Shown here: piece by piece, positions 1-8,089 of the stretch
How positions within the stretch are numbered: the first letter of the stretch is position 1
How the letters are laid out: every line of letters begins with the position of its first letter
Assembly (NCBI GenBank): GCA_017390475.1
Contig: JAFPBO010000002.1
Span: forward strand, 29,488-93,487
Reading direction: 5' to 3'
DNA: 64,000 nt
Source: Loktanella sp.
Lineage (GTDB): Bacteria > Pseudomonadota > Alphaproteobacteria > Rhodobacterales > Rhodobacteraceae
Program-made: the position numbers and the translations under genes
Notes under the pieces: model-generated
Seen by the model: the letters and a program-made list of their open reading frames with translations, nothing else
Databases searched by the model: none
What the model was told of the DNA's origin: nothing

Positions 1-1
1 A

Positions 2-613
2 GAGGCCGCATTTGCCCCGCGCGCCAACCGCTATACCAGCGCCGCAGCGGCGCTAGCAGAGGCCAGCCGCGCCATCGCGCAACAGGCAGGCGGCGGGCGC
101 GCCGGGATCGCCGCCCTGGTGGCCGAGGCCGAGGCGCGGTTTGCCTATGCCCATCCCAAGCGGAAATTCAACGATGGGATGGATACGGTGCCCTATCTGT
201 CCTGTGGGCTGACCGAAGGGTCCTGCGTCGATATCAATACCTATCTGGTCGCCAGTCTGCGCGCGGCTGGTTATGAAGCCGCTTATATCTATGGCTATTT
301 CTTTCCGCAGGAACGCGGCGGCATGACAGATGATGGCCATTGCTGGGTGGTCACGCGCCATGCGGGCGAAGTGCTGGAATGGGACATTGCCCATCACCTC
401 AAGGCCAATCTTGGGCCGACGCGGGCAGGGTTGAACCCACGCCGGGGTGAACGTGTGGCGCTGACCCATTCGATGGGGCATTGCTACGATCTGCCCGGCG
501 GTCCTGTCGCGCTGAAGCTGCTGGGTGAACCCATGCTGCTGGCAGCGGAGGCCGCACCGGCCTACACCAGCCTTGTCGCGCGGCTTTCACCTGTCGCACC
601 AACTGCCACGTAA
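2..613 (+). CDS. Transglutaminase-like cysteine protein, 5' truncated by window edge
   Basis: The frame is already open at base 2, so the true start lies upstream and about 203 residues are visible. A transglutaminase/protease-like core is recognisable: Cys in EGSCVDINTY (visible residue 75), His in DDGHCW (113) and Asp in EWDIAHH (128), which have the order and spacing of the Cys-His-Asp triad of bacterial transglutaminase-like proteins. These act as peptidases or amidases, and the substrate cannot be told here. The next gene, an MFS transporter, starts about 20 bp downstream on the same strand, so the two are probably co-transcribed. The C-terminal 60 residues show no motif I recognise. The fold is fairly sure; the function is not. 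Confidence 0.7.
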   Translation, partial: EAAFAPRANRYTSAAAALAEASRAIAQQAGGGRAGIAALVAEAEARFAYAHPKRKFNDGMDTVPYLSCGLTEGSCVDINTYLVASLRAAGYEAAYIYGYFFPQERGGMTDDGHCWVVTRHAGEVLEWDIAHHLKANLGPTRAGLNPRRGERVALTHSMGHCYDLPGGPVALKLLGEPMLLAAEAAPAYTSLVARLSPVAPTAT

Positions 614-632
614 TCCCCGCGAAGGTTCCCTG

Positions 633-1793
633 ATGATCGCAAGACTATCCTCTGCCCGCCGCGGCCTCACCGTCGCCGCGCTGGGCACGTCGCAGACCAT
701 CAGTTGGGCGTCGAGCTATTATATTCCTGCCGTTCTGGCCGTGCCGATGGCGCAGAGTTTCGACCTGTCGCCGGTCTGGGTCTTTGGTGCGTTTTCCATG
801 GCGATGGTGGTTTCCGCTATGGTCGGCCCTTGGGCGGGCGCGCGGATCGACGGGTTCGGCGGGCGCGGGGTGTTGATGCTGTCGAACCTGATCTTTGCCG
901 CAGGGCTGTGCCTGCTGGCGGCGGCCCCGGTGCCGGCGATGCTGTATCTTGGCTGGGCGGTAATCGGCTTTGGCATGGGGATCGGCCTGTATGAGGCGGG
1001 GTTTGCCACGCTTGCAGGTATTTATGGCAAGAATGCACGCGGCCCGATCACCGGGATCACGCTGATCGCAGGCTTTGCCAGCACGGTGGGTTGGCCGCTG
1101 TCGGGCATCATGCTGGCGACATGGGGCTGGCGCGAGGCCTGTCTGGGCTGGGCGCTGATCCATATCCTGATCGCCCTGCCGCTGAACGCCTGGTTGCCAC
1201 GGGGCAGCGAGGCCTTGCCGAAACCCGCCACGCCGGAACCCGCAGGCAAGCCGCCGTCGCGGTTTGCGCTTTATGTGCTGGGCTTTGTCTTTGCGGTGAC
1301 ATGGTTCAATTCCACCGCGATGGCTGCCCATCTGCCGGGCCTGTTGCAGGCGGCGGGGGCCAGCACCGCAATGGCGATTGCGGCAGGCGCGCTGATCGGC
1401 CCGGCGCAGGTTGCGGCACGGGTGCTGGAATTCGGGCTGTTGCGGCGCTTTCATCCCTTGGCCTCGACCCGGCTGGCGGCGGCGGCGCATCCGGTGGCGG
1501 CGGTTGCGCTGATCAGCTTTGGCGGGCCGGCGGCCTATGTTTTCGCGATTTTGCATGGGGCGGGCAATGGGATCATGACGATTGCCAAGGGCACGCTGCC
1601 GCTGTCGCTGTTTGGCGCTGCGGGTTACGGGCAGCGGCTGGGGTGGCTGAATGCGCCCGGGCGGATCAGCCAGGCGGCGGCACCGCTGATTTTTGGTGCG
1701 GCGCTGACCGCCTGGGGGGTGCATGCGATCTGGCTGACGGCGGGGCTGGGGGTTCTGGCGCTGATTGCCTTGCTGATCCTGAAACGCAACTAG
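633..1793 (+). CDS. MFS transporter
   Basis: A 386-residue inner membrane protein with about 12 hydrophobic segments in two halves, separated by a hydrophilic stretch rich in Pro and Lys near residue 200, as expected of the major facilitator superfamily. Substrate is unknown. The frame extends upstream to a Met at 525, but that stretch overlaps the transglutaminase gene and is not membrane-like. The ATG at 633 follows a GAAGG-like ribosome binding site and begins MIARLSSARRGLT, a normal MFS N-terminus. It sits between the transglutaminase-like gene and the A-T-R enzyme, so it may export a product of the latter; that is an inference from position only. Confidence 0.8.
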   Translation: MIARLSSARRGLTVAALGTSQTISWASSYYIPAVLAVPMAQSFDLSPVWVFGAFSMAMVVSAMVGPWAGARIDGFGGRGVLMLSNLIFAAGLCLLAAAPVPAMLYLGWAVIGFGMGIGLYEAGFATLAGIYGKNARGPITGITLIAGFASTVGWPLSGIMLATWGWREACLGWALIHILIALPLNAWLPRGSEALPKPATPEPAGKPPSRFALYVLGFVFAVTWFNSTAMAAHLPGLLQAAGASTAMAIAAGALIGPAQVAARVLEFGLLRRFHPLASTRLAAAAHPVAAVALISFGGPAAYVFAILHGAGNGIMTIAKGTLPLSLFGAAGYGQRLGWLNAPGRISQAAAPLIFGAALTAWGVHAIWLTAGLGVLALIALLILKRN

Positions 1794-1823
1794 CGTAAAA
1801 GTTGTGCGTGACCGGATCGTGAC

Positions 1824-1852
1824 TTGACCTTTGCCCTTGCGGACGGGATACC
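1824..1852 (+). promoter_or_regulatory. Candidate sigma-70 promoter for the A-T-R gene
   Basis: TTGACC at 1824-1829 and GATACC at 1847-1852 are separated by 17 bp in the 98-bp gap before the A-T-R gene. The -35 box is good and the -10 box is weak. A promoter here would let the large enzyme be expressed separately from the MFS gene upstream. Confidence 0.35.
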
Positions 1853-1891
1853 AAGCCCCTGTCGCAAATGTAGGGCAAAGAGGCGTTTTTG

Positions 1892-4693
1892 ATGATCGAC
1901 TACCCCAAAGGCAATGTTCCCGCACAAATCGCCCTTGCCTTGCAGGACCATGCCGACAGGATCGCGATCAAAGATGCCGATCTGACGCTGACCTATGGGC
2001 AATTGGCCGATTGCATCGCAAGGCTGGGTGAAAACCTTCCCCGCGGGGAAGTTGCCGTCTTCGGCAAACCGACGGCGCTGTTTGGTGCGGCAGTGATGGC
2101 CTGCGTGGTTCTGGGGCGGCCTTTCGTGCATCTGGACCCGGCGATGCCGGATGAGGTGCTGCGCAATATCCTGTCGGAACTGGATATTGATGTGGTGCTG
2201 CTGTCGGAGGCTGCGAGGCCCGGCCAGATCCCTGACCATTGCCGCCACGTCGATGTCGCGCAGGTCATCGCGGGCTTTGCCGATGCGCCCGCCGCACCCG
2301 TCCAAGCCGCCGCTGTCGCGGCTGATGACATCATTTATCTGGTCGCCACATCCGGCACGACGGGCAAGCCCAAATGCATCCCGGTGACCCATGACGCGGC
2401 CTATCTGTCGTATATGTGGCGCGACGCTTATACGCCCTATGCGCCGGGTGATGTGGTGGGTGTCTATATCTTTGCGATCTGGGAAATGTTCCGGCCCTTG
2501 CGCGATGGTGCCGCGGTGTGTTTTCCGCGCATGGCGGAGCTGATGAACCCCGAAGCGTTGCGTGGGTTCTTGGTCCGGCATCAGGTGACCGAGATGCTGT
2601 TCACGCCGTCGGCCATTGACAAGACGTTGCAGGGGTGGGGGGCAGGCGCGTCCGAAGGACACGCCCTACGGCGTATCATCCTGAATGGGGAGGTCGTCAC
2701 CGATGATCTGGTTGCTGTGGCAGAAGATAAACTGCCCGGTGTAACTGTCTGGAACTTATATTCAATTTGTGAAACGCATGATATCTGCATGACGCAGGTT
2801 TCCGGCCAGTCTGGGCCGCGCCAGACCGGCAGTGTTGGTAAGGCGATGCCCTATCTGACGCCTGTCGTGCTGGACGATCACGATCAGCCTTGCCCGCCCG
2901 GCACGCCGGGTCTGTTGCATTTTGAGGGGCCAAGGATGCTCGGCCCCGGTTATATCAACCGGCCCGAGGAAACCGCGCTGCGGTTCCGTGAACTGAACAT
3001 CGACGGGCGTGTCGCGCGGCTCTATGACACTGGCGATCAGGGCTATGTCACTGACGATGGCACGATCTTCGTGCTGGGCCGGGTGGCGCATATGCTCAAG
3101 CTGCGGGGGCATTCGATCCAGACGCGGGAATTGACGGAGTCCCTGCATGGGTTCCTGCAGTTCAGCACCGCAGTGCCTTGGGTGCAGGATGTGCCGGGGC
3201 AGGGCAAGGTGCTGGTGTTCTATTATTGCGCTGATGATGCGCAGGCGGCTGCGAACCAGCGGCAATGGGGGATAGAGGCAGGGCAAATGCGCATGCCCGC
3301 CAGCCTGTCGCAGGCGTTGCGCGCGGAATTGCCGGCCTATTGCATCCCAAGCTATCTGGTGCGGCTGGATGCACTGCCGCTGCATCCGGTGTCGGGCAAA
3401 TGCGATTACAAGGCCTTGCCCGCGATTGAAGCTATGGCCGATGTGGCCGATGCCGACGTGATCCCGACAATTGCGCAGGCGGCTGCGGTGATGGGCTGTT
3501 CTGCCAGCACACTCGACCCTGATCTGTCGTTTCATGACCAAGGCGGGGATTCCCTGATGGCGGTGACCCTGCTGCTGGCGCTGGAAGAGGTTTATGGCCG
3601 CCCCGTCGATTTCGATTTCGCGCTGAATGTGCCGCTGGGCCGGTTGCATGACCTGCTGTTGGACGCAGTGCCGATGGCGCAAGCGCAAGGCCAGTTCGAC
3701 CGCCCCGGTATCCTGCTGACGGGGGCGACCGGGTTTCTGGGTAGTCGCGTTCTGGCCGCCGCTGCGCGTAGTTTGCCAGAGGGCGAGGTGATCTATTGCC
3801 TGATCCGCCCCAAACGCCGCGATCCGTTGGAACGGCTCCATGCCATTGCCACAGAGCAGGGGGTGGATTCCGCGAGACTGGTGCTGGTGCCTGCGTCGAT
3901 TGACGATGAACGTTTCGCGCTGACGGACGCCGATTATGCCAGCCTTGCGCGCAACACCCGGCAGGTCATCCATTGCGCGGCGATGGTGAACCTCGCCGTG
4001 GACCGGGATCATATGGAAAGCTGGTCCAAGGCGGGGATCAGCAATATCTTGCAATTCTGCGCCGATGCCGGGGCGGATCTGCGGTTTTCCTCCTCGACAG
4101 CGGTCTTTGCCGATCAGGGCGGGCGCTATCCCGAAGGGCCGACCACGGCCTATCCGCAAATCTCCGGCTATGGCGCGGCCAAGGTCGCGGCGGAGGCGTT
4201 GATTGCGGAGTCAGGTGTCGATGCGGCAGTGGTGCGGCTGCCGTCGCTTTACGATCTGGGCAATCCCAATCCGAACGATATCTATGAAATCATTATGAAA
4301 GCCTGCGCGCAGATGCAGGCGGTCCCCGAGGGCCTGACCTTCCGCATGATCGCTGTGCAGGCGGCGGCGCGGTTCCTTGCCGATCTGCCAAAGGCGGAAG
4401 GGGTGCGCTGTTTCAACCTGACGCCTGATATCTATGCGACAGCCCCTGCCATGCCGGTGCTGCCGGCGGATCAATGGCTGCGTGAAGCGCCCCTGTCCGA
4501 GGGGGAACGCGCTCTGATCAACGCTGATCTGTCTGTCTTGCAGGCGACGGCCACGCTGACCCATGACGCGGCAAGCGCGGCTTGGCAGCAGATCACAGGT
4601 GAAGTTTTTACAGCAGTTTCTGACCCCGCAGCCCTGATCAAAGCCCGGCTTGGGAGCGTTTCACATCACCATAATGACCCGGCATTGACCTGA
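1892..4693 (+). CDS. NRPS-like adenylation-thiolation-thioester reductase (carboxylate reductase type)
   Basis: A 933-residue three-domain enzyme with no condensation domain. The adenylation domain (about 1-520) carries TSGTTGKPK near residue 152, YDTGDQG, and SGKCDYKAL with the catalytic Lys. The carrier domain has GGDSLMA with the phosphopantetheine Ser at about 554. The reductase domain has the Rossmann motif GATGFLG at about 611 and YGAAK with the Tyr/Lys pair at about 760/764. Such A-T-R enzymes activate a carboxylic or amino acid as AMP ester, load it on the carrier arm and release it reductively as an aldehyde or alcohol. The ATG at 1892 follows GAGG; an in-frame TTG directly before it is less likely. 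Its end overlaps the convergent SDR gene by 28 bp. A phosphopantetheinyl transferase must act in trans. Substrate unknown. Confidence 0.85.
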   Translation: MIDYPKGNVPAQIALALQDHADRIAIKDADLTLTYGQLADCIARLGENLPRGEVAVFGKPTALFGAAVMACVVLGRPFVHLDPAMPDEVLRNILSELDIDVVLLSEAARPGQIPDHCRHVDVAQVIAGFADAPAAPVQAAAVAADDIIYLVATSGTTGKPKCIPVTHDAAYLSYMWRDAYTPYAPGDVVGVYIFAIWEMFRPLRDGAAVCFPRMAELMNPEALRGFLVRHQVTEMLFTPSAIDKTLQGWGAGASEGHALRRIILNGEVVTDDLVAVAEDKLPGVTVWNLYSICETHDICMTQVSGQSGPRQTGSVGKAMPYLTPVVLDDHDQPCPPGTPGLLHFEGPRMLGPGYINRPEETALRFRELNIDGRVARLYDTGDQGYVTDDGTIFVLGRVAHMLKLRGHSIQTRELTESLHGFLQFSTAVPWVQDVPGQGKVLVFYYCADDAQAAANQRQWGIEAGQMRMPASLSQALRAELPAYCIPSYLVRLDALPLHPVSGKCDYKALPAIEAMADVADADVIPTIAQAAAVMGCSASTLDPDLSFHDQGGDSLMAVTLLLALEEVYGRPVDFDFALNVPLGRLHDLLLDAVPMAQAQGQFDRPGILLTGATGFLGSRVLAAAARSLPEGEVIYCLIRPKRRDPLERLHAIATEQGVDSARLVLVPASIDDERFALTDADYASLARNTRQVIHCAAMVNLAVDRDHMESWSKAGISNILQFCADAGADLRFSSSTAVFADQGGRYPEGPTTAYPQISGYGAAKVAAEALIAESGVDAAVVRLPSLYDLGNPNPNDIYEIIMKACAQMQAVPEGLTFRMIAVQAAARFLADLPKAEGVRCFNLTPDIYATAPAMPVLPADQWLREAPLSEGERALINADLSVLQATATLTHDAASAAWQQITGEVFTAVSDPAALIKARLGSVSHHHNDPALT

Positions 4694-5430
4694 ATATCTT
4701 CCATCGTGATCGCGCGGCCTGCGTCGCTGACCAGAAAGGCGGCCAGTTCGGCGATTTCTTCTGGCTGGACCAATGCGCCCTGCGGGTTCGAGGCCTCGTA
4801 TTTCGCCCGGACCTCGGCACGTGACGCGCCGGTTTCGGCGATCTCCTGATCGATGAATTGCTTGAGCATCTCGGTTTCCACCCAGGTCGGGCTGATGCTG
4901 ACGCAGGTGACGCCATGCGCAGCGCCTTCAAGGCTGACACAGCGGCCCAGCCCCAACAGCCCGGCCTTTGACGCGCAATAGGCGGCGTTGCTGGGCATCC
5001 CCTGATGGGCTGCGACCGAGGCCAGATTGACGATCCGTCCCCAGCCGCGTGATTTCATGCCGGGGAACACGGCGCGGATCATCTTGAACGTGCCGGTCAG
5101 ATTGGTGTCGATGGTCGCATCCCACAGATCATCGGGGTGATCGATAACGGGGGATTCTTCATAAACACCGGCGGTGTTGATCAGGATATCGACCTGCCCA
5201 TGCGCGGCGACAACCTGCGCGACAAAGCTGTTCACGCTGTCAGTGTCGCGCACGTCCAGTGCGGCGACCATGACCGGCGCGCCTATAGCCTCATGCAGCC
5301 CTGCGACTGCCGCTTCATCCCCGCCGCGCCGCGCACCGATGCAGATGGTCACGCCGTCACTGTGCAATTTGCGCGCTATCGCAAGGCCCATGCCCGATAA
5401 TCCGCCGGTGATGATGGCTGTTCTGGTCAT
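4666..5430 (-). CDS. SDR-family oxidoreductase (3-hydroxybutyrate dehydrogenase-like)
   Basis: A 254-residue classical short-chain dehydrogenase. The cofactor motif TGGLSGMG lies at residues 8-15, NTAG at 85-88, and the catalytic residues are Ser138, Tyr151 and Lys155 (YCASK). The overall pattern (WxNxLP-like inserts and ITMEDIQVNAGSLW at the end) resembles 3-hydroxybutyrate or acetoacetyl-CoA-type reductases, but the substrate cannot be fixed. It is transcribed against the A-T-R gene and the two 3' ends overlap by 28 bp. It may reduce an aldehyde made by that enzyme, but convergent orientation argues against a shared operon. Confidence 0.8.
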   Translation of the reverse strand: MTRTAIITGGLSGMGLAIARKLHSDGVTICIGARRGGDEAAVAGLHEAIGAPVMVAALDVRDTDSVNSFVAQVVAAHGQVDILINTAGVYEESPVIDHPDDLWDATIDTNLTGTFKMIRAVFPGMKSRGWGRIVNLASVAAHQGMPSNAAYCASKAGLLGLGRCVSLEGAAHGVTCVSISPTWVETEMLKQFIDQEIAETGASRAEVRAKYEASNPQGALVQPEEIAELAAFLVSDAGRAITMEDIQVNAGSLW

Positions 5431-5505
5431 GATATCCTGCCTGTGCTGCTGCGTTGTTGCCCCCTTATGTCCCGATCAGGGCACAGGTTTCAACCAAAGC
5501 GGGCT

Positions 5506-5865
5506 TTATTCGGCGCGCTGCGCCATGATCTGCGCCAGGTTATCCTCGATACAGGCGGCGAGCGCGTGAACCTTCGCCGCCACCTCTACCCCCAGGGGTG
5601 TCAGATCATATTCCACATGCGGCGGCACCACCGGATGCGCAGTGCGGCGGACAAAGCCGTCTTCCTCCAACAGCCGCAGGGATTGCGTCAGCATCCGTTC
5701 CGACACCCCGCCGATCCGGCGGCGCAGGGCGCTGAACCGTAAGGTGCCGTCCTGCAGGGCGATCAGCACCAGCACGCCCCAGCGGCTGGTCACATGGTTC
5801 AAGACCTGCCGCGACGGGCAGCGGTCGTTGAGGACATCGGGGGTCAGGTCTTTGGCCATTTTCAT
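5506..5865 (-). CDS. HxlR-family transcriptional regulator (QorR/YtfH-like)
   Basis: A 119-residue single-domain winged-helix protein. The N-terminus reads DRCPSRQVLNHVTSRWG, with Cys16 where redox-sensing HxlR regulators such as QorR carry their reactive cysteine; the helix-turn-helix LRRRIGGVSERMLTQSL and the wing follow. A much longer open frame extends upstream but crosses the divergent promoter and the QorB gene, so the ATG at 5865 is chosen. It is divergent from a QorB-like reductase, the same arrangement as E. coli ytfH/qorB, so it probably represses that gene and itself and responds to quinone or electrophile stress. Confidence 0.85.
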   Translation of the reverse strand: MKMAKDLTPDVLNDRCPSRQVLNHVTSRWGVLVLIALQDGTLRFSALRRRIGGVSERMLTQSLRLLEEDGFVRRTAHPVVPPHVEYDLTPLGVEVAAKVHALAACIEDNLAQIMAQRAE

Positions 5866-5883
5866 ACTTACAAATATGTGGGT
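5866..5883. promoter_or_regulatory. Candidate HxlR operator in the divergent intergenic region
   Basis: An imperfect dyad, ACTTACA-AATA-TGTGGGT, directly abuts the regulator start codon in the 78-bp gap shared with the QorB-like gene. A second ACTT half-site follows. HxlR regulators commonly bind such GTAC/ACTTAC-type sites; the assignment rests on position and partial symmetry. Confidence 0.35.
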
Positions 5884-5943
5884 ACTTCCTTTTCGTGCGT
5901 ATGCCGTTATCTGTTTGGTGTCAATCAATGAACGGAGCTTTCC

Positions 5944-6789
5944 ATGACCATCGCCATCACAGGTGCCACCGGCCAATTGGGCCGTCTGGCCATCGCCCAT
6001 CTGAAAACCCTGACCGATCCTGCGCAGATCATCGCCCTGGCGCGTGATCCGGGTAAAGCGGCTGATCTGGGTGTCGCTGCCCGCGCCTTTGACTATACCG
6101 CGCCCGAGACGATGGCAGAGGCGTTGCAGGGCGTCACCGTGTTGGCGCTGATTTCTTCCAATGATTTCAACGACCGTGTGGGTCAGCACCGCAATGTGAT
6201 CAACGCGGCCAAAGCCGCAGGGGTCGGGCGGATCGTCTATACCTCGATTATGCAGGCCGATTCCTCGCCCATGCTGATCGCCGCCGATCACAAGGCGACA
6301 GAAGCAGCGATCCATGAGGCAGGGCTGACCGCCACGATCCTGCGCAATGGCTGGTATAGCGAAAACTGGACCGGCAATCTGGCCGGTGCGATCAGCGCCG
6401 GGGCGATGATCGGTGCGGCGGGCGATGCGACATTCACCCCTGCAACCCGTGCCGATTATGCCGAGGCCTTGGCCGTGGTGGCAGCAGGTGATGGCCATGC
6501 CGGGCAGGTCTATGAACTGGGTGGGGATGAGGTGATCACGCTGGCGGATATCGCCGCCGAAGTCTCGCGTCAGACCGGCAAGGATATCCCCTATAACAAC
6601 CTGCCGGGCGATGTGTATCAGGGTATTCTGGAAAGTTTCGGCCTGCCTGCCGGTTTTGCCAGCGTTCTGGTCGACGTGGATGTAAAGGCGGGCGGGGGGT
6701 GGCTGGCTGATACGTCCGGCACCCTGCGCAATTTGCTGGGTCGTCCGACGGTGCCGATGTCAGAGGCTGTGCGTGCCGCGCTTGCCTGA
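5944..6789 (+). CDS. qorB: NmrA/QorB-type NAD(P)H:quinone oxidoreductase
   Basis: A 281-residue atypical SDR with the N-terminal nucleotide motif GATGQLG (residues 7-13), the RNGWYSENW segment typical of QorB/YtfG proteins, and no Tyr-x3-Lys catalytic pair. QorB reduces quinones using NADPH, and its length matches that family. It begins 78 bp from a divergent HxlR regulator, as in E. coli, which supports a redox or quinone stress role. A ribosome binding site (GGAG) precedes the ATG. Its last 30 bp overlap the convergent methyltransferase gene. Confidence 0.8.
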   Translation: MTIAITGATGQLGRLAIAHLKTLTDPAQIIALARDPGKAADLGVAARAFDYTAPETMAEALQGVTVLALISSNDFNDRVGQHRNVINAAKAAGVGRIVYTSIMQADSSPMLIAADHKATEAAIHEAGLTATILRNGWYSENWTGNLAGAISAGAMIGAAGDATFTPATRADYAEALAVVAAGDGHAGQVYELGGDEVITLADIAAEVSRQTGKDIPYNNLPGDVYQGILESFGLPAGFASVLVDVDVKAGGGWLADTSGTLRNLLGRPTVPMSEAVRAALA

Positions 6790-7377
6790 GGTAAAGACCG
6801 CCATCTGGCTGGCCCCACCCAGCACCGGATGCGCACCTGCGATATCATGAAAGGCGGCGGTATAGCCCGCCGCCTTGGCCGCGCGCCCGCACCATTGGCG
6901 GAACCGCGCGCGGTCCCATTCGAAACGGTGATCGGGATGGCGCATCCGGTGCGCAGGCACCCCCAGCAGTGGATTGAATTCCGCATTGGGCGTGGTGATG
7001 ATGATCGTCTGGGGGCGCAGCACGGTGAACAAGGCCCGTTCAAGGCGTGACAGATCGCCGGGGTCGATATGTTCGATGGTTTCCAGCAGCACGGCGCAAT
7101 CATAGCCCCCCAGATCACGTGACGGTTCGGTCATCGAAGCATGGCGGACATCAACCTTGCCTGCCTGCACATCCAGCCGCTGCAGCTTTGCCCGCAAACG
7201 ATCAAGTGACGCCGTGCAGATATCCAACCCCACCAGTTCTGTCAGTTCCGGCATGGCGGCAAGACGAACGAACAGATCGCCATCGCCACATCCCAGATCA
7301 AGCACGCGGGCTGCACCGCTGTCGCGGATCGCGGTCAGGACGGCTTGCAGGCGGTCTTCATGCAGGTAGCTGGTCAT
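6760..7377 (-). CDS. Solo Hen1-like 3'-terminal RNA ribose 2'-O-methyltransferase domain
   Basis: A 205-residue SAM-dependent methyltransferase. Motif I is LDLGCGDGD (residues 26-34). The signature of the Hen1 family follows: ETIEH with Glu99, Glu102 and His103, then RHPDHRFEW with His150. In Hen1 an E-x2-E-H group plus a later His bind the divalent metal that activates the terminal RNA 2'-OH, and the spacing here fits. Bacterial Hen1 proteins are normally about 450 residues, carry an extra N-terminal domain and are paired with the kinase-phosphatase-ligase Pnkp in RNA repair. Here the domain stands alone and no Pnkp is in the window. Neighbours (QorB-like gene, NUDIX) give no clear partner. 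The family is well supported; an RNA substrate is inferred. Confidence 0.75.
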   Translation of the reverse strand: MTSYLHEDRLQAVLTAIRDSGAARVLDLGCGDGDLFVRLAAMPELTELVGLDICTASLDRLRAKLQRLDVQAGKVDVRHASMTEPSRDLGGYDCAVLLETIEHIDPGDLSRLERALFTVLRPQTIIITTPNAEFNPLLGVPAHRMRHPDHRFEWDRARFRQWCGRAAKAAGYTAAFHDIAGAHPVLGGASQMAVFTSGKRGTHSL

Positions 7378-7609
7378 GCGGTTTCTATCGTGGAGCGGGG
7401 GGCAAAAGGCAATCGCTGTGGCCCTGGCGCGTCAGGTCAGGCAAACATGCTGCACCGACGCTAGGCAAGTGGAACGATAACTGCCACATTGCGTTGCAAT
7501 AGTTAACAAACGCGGTCGGCTTTTTCCGACATCTTTGCTTTTTGCAGAAAAATTCTATATATCTCATAGAGAACGAACAATAAAACCCCGATCAAGGGTG
7601 GAGAAATTA

Positions 7610-8071
7610 ATGACAACAGCGATGCTCAGGACATGGACAGATTATGTCCTGCCGTTTTTCAGACGCCCGGCCCGGCTTCAGGTTGCCGCTTTATGCTATC
7701 GTCAGGGCAAGGCCGGTAAAAAAGAAGTGCTGTTGATCACGTCACGCGGCACAGGCCGTTGGATCATTCCCAAAGGCTGGCCGATTGATGGCAAGGACGC
7801 GGCTGGTGCCGCCTTGCAGGAAGCCTGGGAAGAAGCAGGCGTGCGCTCTGGCCGTGTCATCAGCGGTGCGGTTGGTGTGTTCAGTTACGAAAAAGAGCTT
7901 TCGACAGGATTACCGGTGCAGGTGGAAACACTGGTCTTTGCTGTCGAAGTCAGCAAGCTGGACGCCGATTACCCCGAAGTCACCGAGCGCCGCCGCAAAT
8001 GGGTTAGCCCGATGAAGGCCGCGAATATGGTGCAGGAACCGGAATTGCGGCAAATCCTCCGGGATATGTAA
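7610..8071 (+). CDS. NUDIX hydrolase
   Basis: A 153-residue protein with a central Nudix box, GWPIDGKDAAG...QEAWEEAGV. The metal-binding glutamates of the E-x2-EE core are kept, but the box Glu after the first Gly is Lys and the usual Arg before Glu is Gln. The box layout (IPKGWP...EAWEEAGV) resembles the DIPP/diadenosine polyphosphate group seen in alphaproteobacteria. It likely cleaves a phosphoanhydride of the NDP-X type. The ATG at 7610 follows GTGGAG; an earlier in-frame start at 7535 lacks one. The phosphate transporter starts 18 bp downstream, so the two may be an operon. Confidence 0.8.
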   Translation: MTTAMLRTWTDYVLPFFRRPARLQVAALCYRQGKAGKKEVLLITSRGTGRWIIPKGWPIDGKDAAGAALQEAWEEAGVRSGRVISGAVGVFSYEKELSTGLPVQVETLVFAVEVSKLDADYPEVTERRRKWVSPMKAANMVQEPELRQILRDM

Positions 8072-8089
8072 CAGAATTGTATCATTTTT

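Noticed and set aside
645-1925. 426-residue open frame on the minus strand opposite the MFS gene
   Set aside because: Arg/Gln-rich composition and no motif; it is the antisense shadow of a GC-rich membrane protein gene.
2762-4159. 465-residue open frame on the minus strand opposite the A-T-R gene
   Set aside because: No recognisable domain and fully inside a gene with clear motifs on the other strand.
7378-7609. A gene in the 232-bp gap before the NUDIX gene
   Set aside because: Only short frames without ribosome sites; the A/T-rich right half looks like a promoter region for the NUDIX-pit unit.
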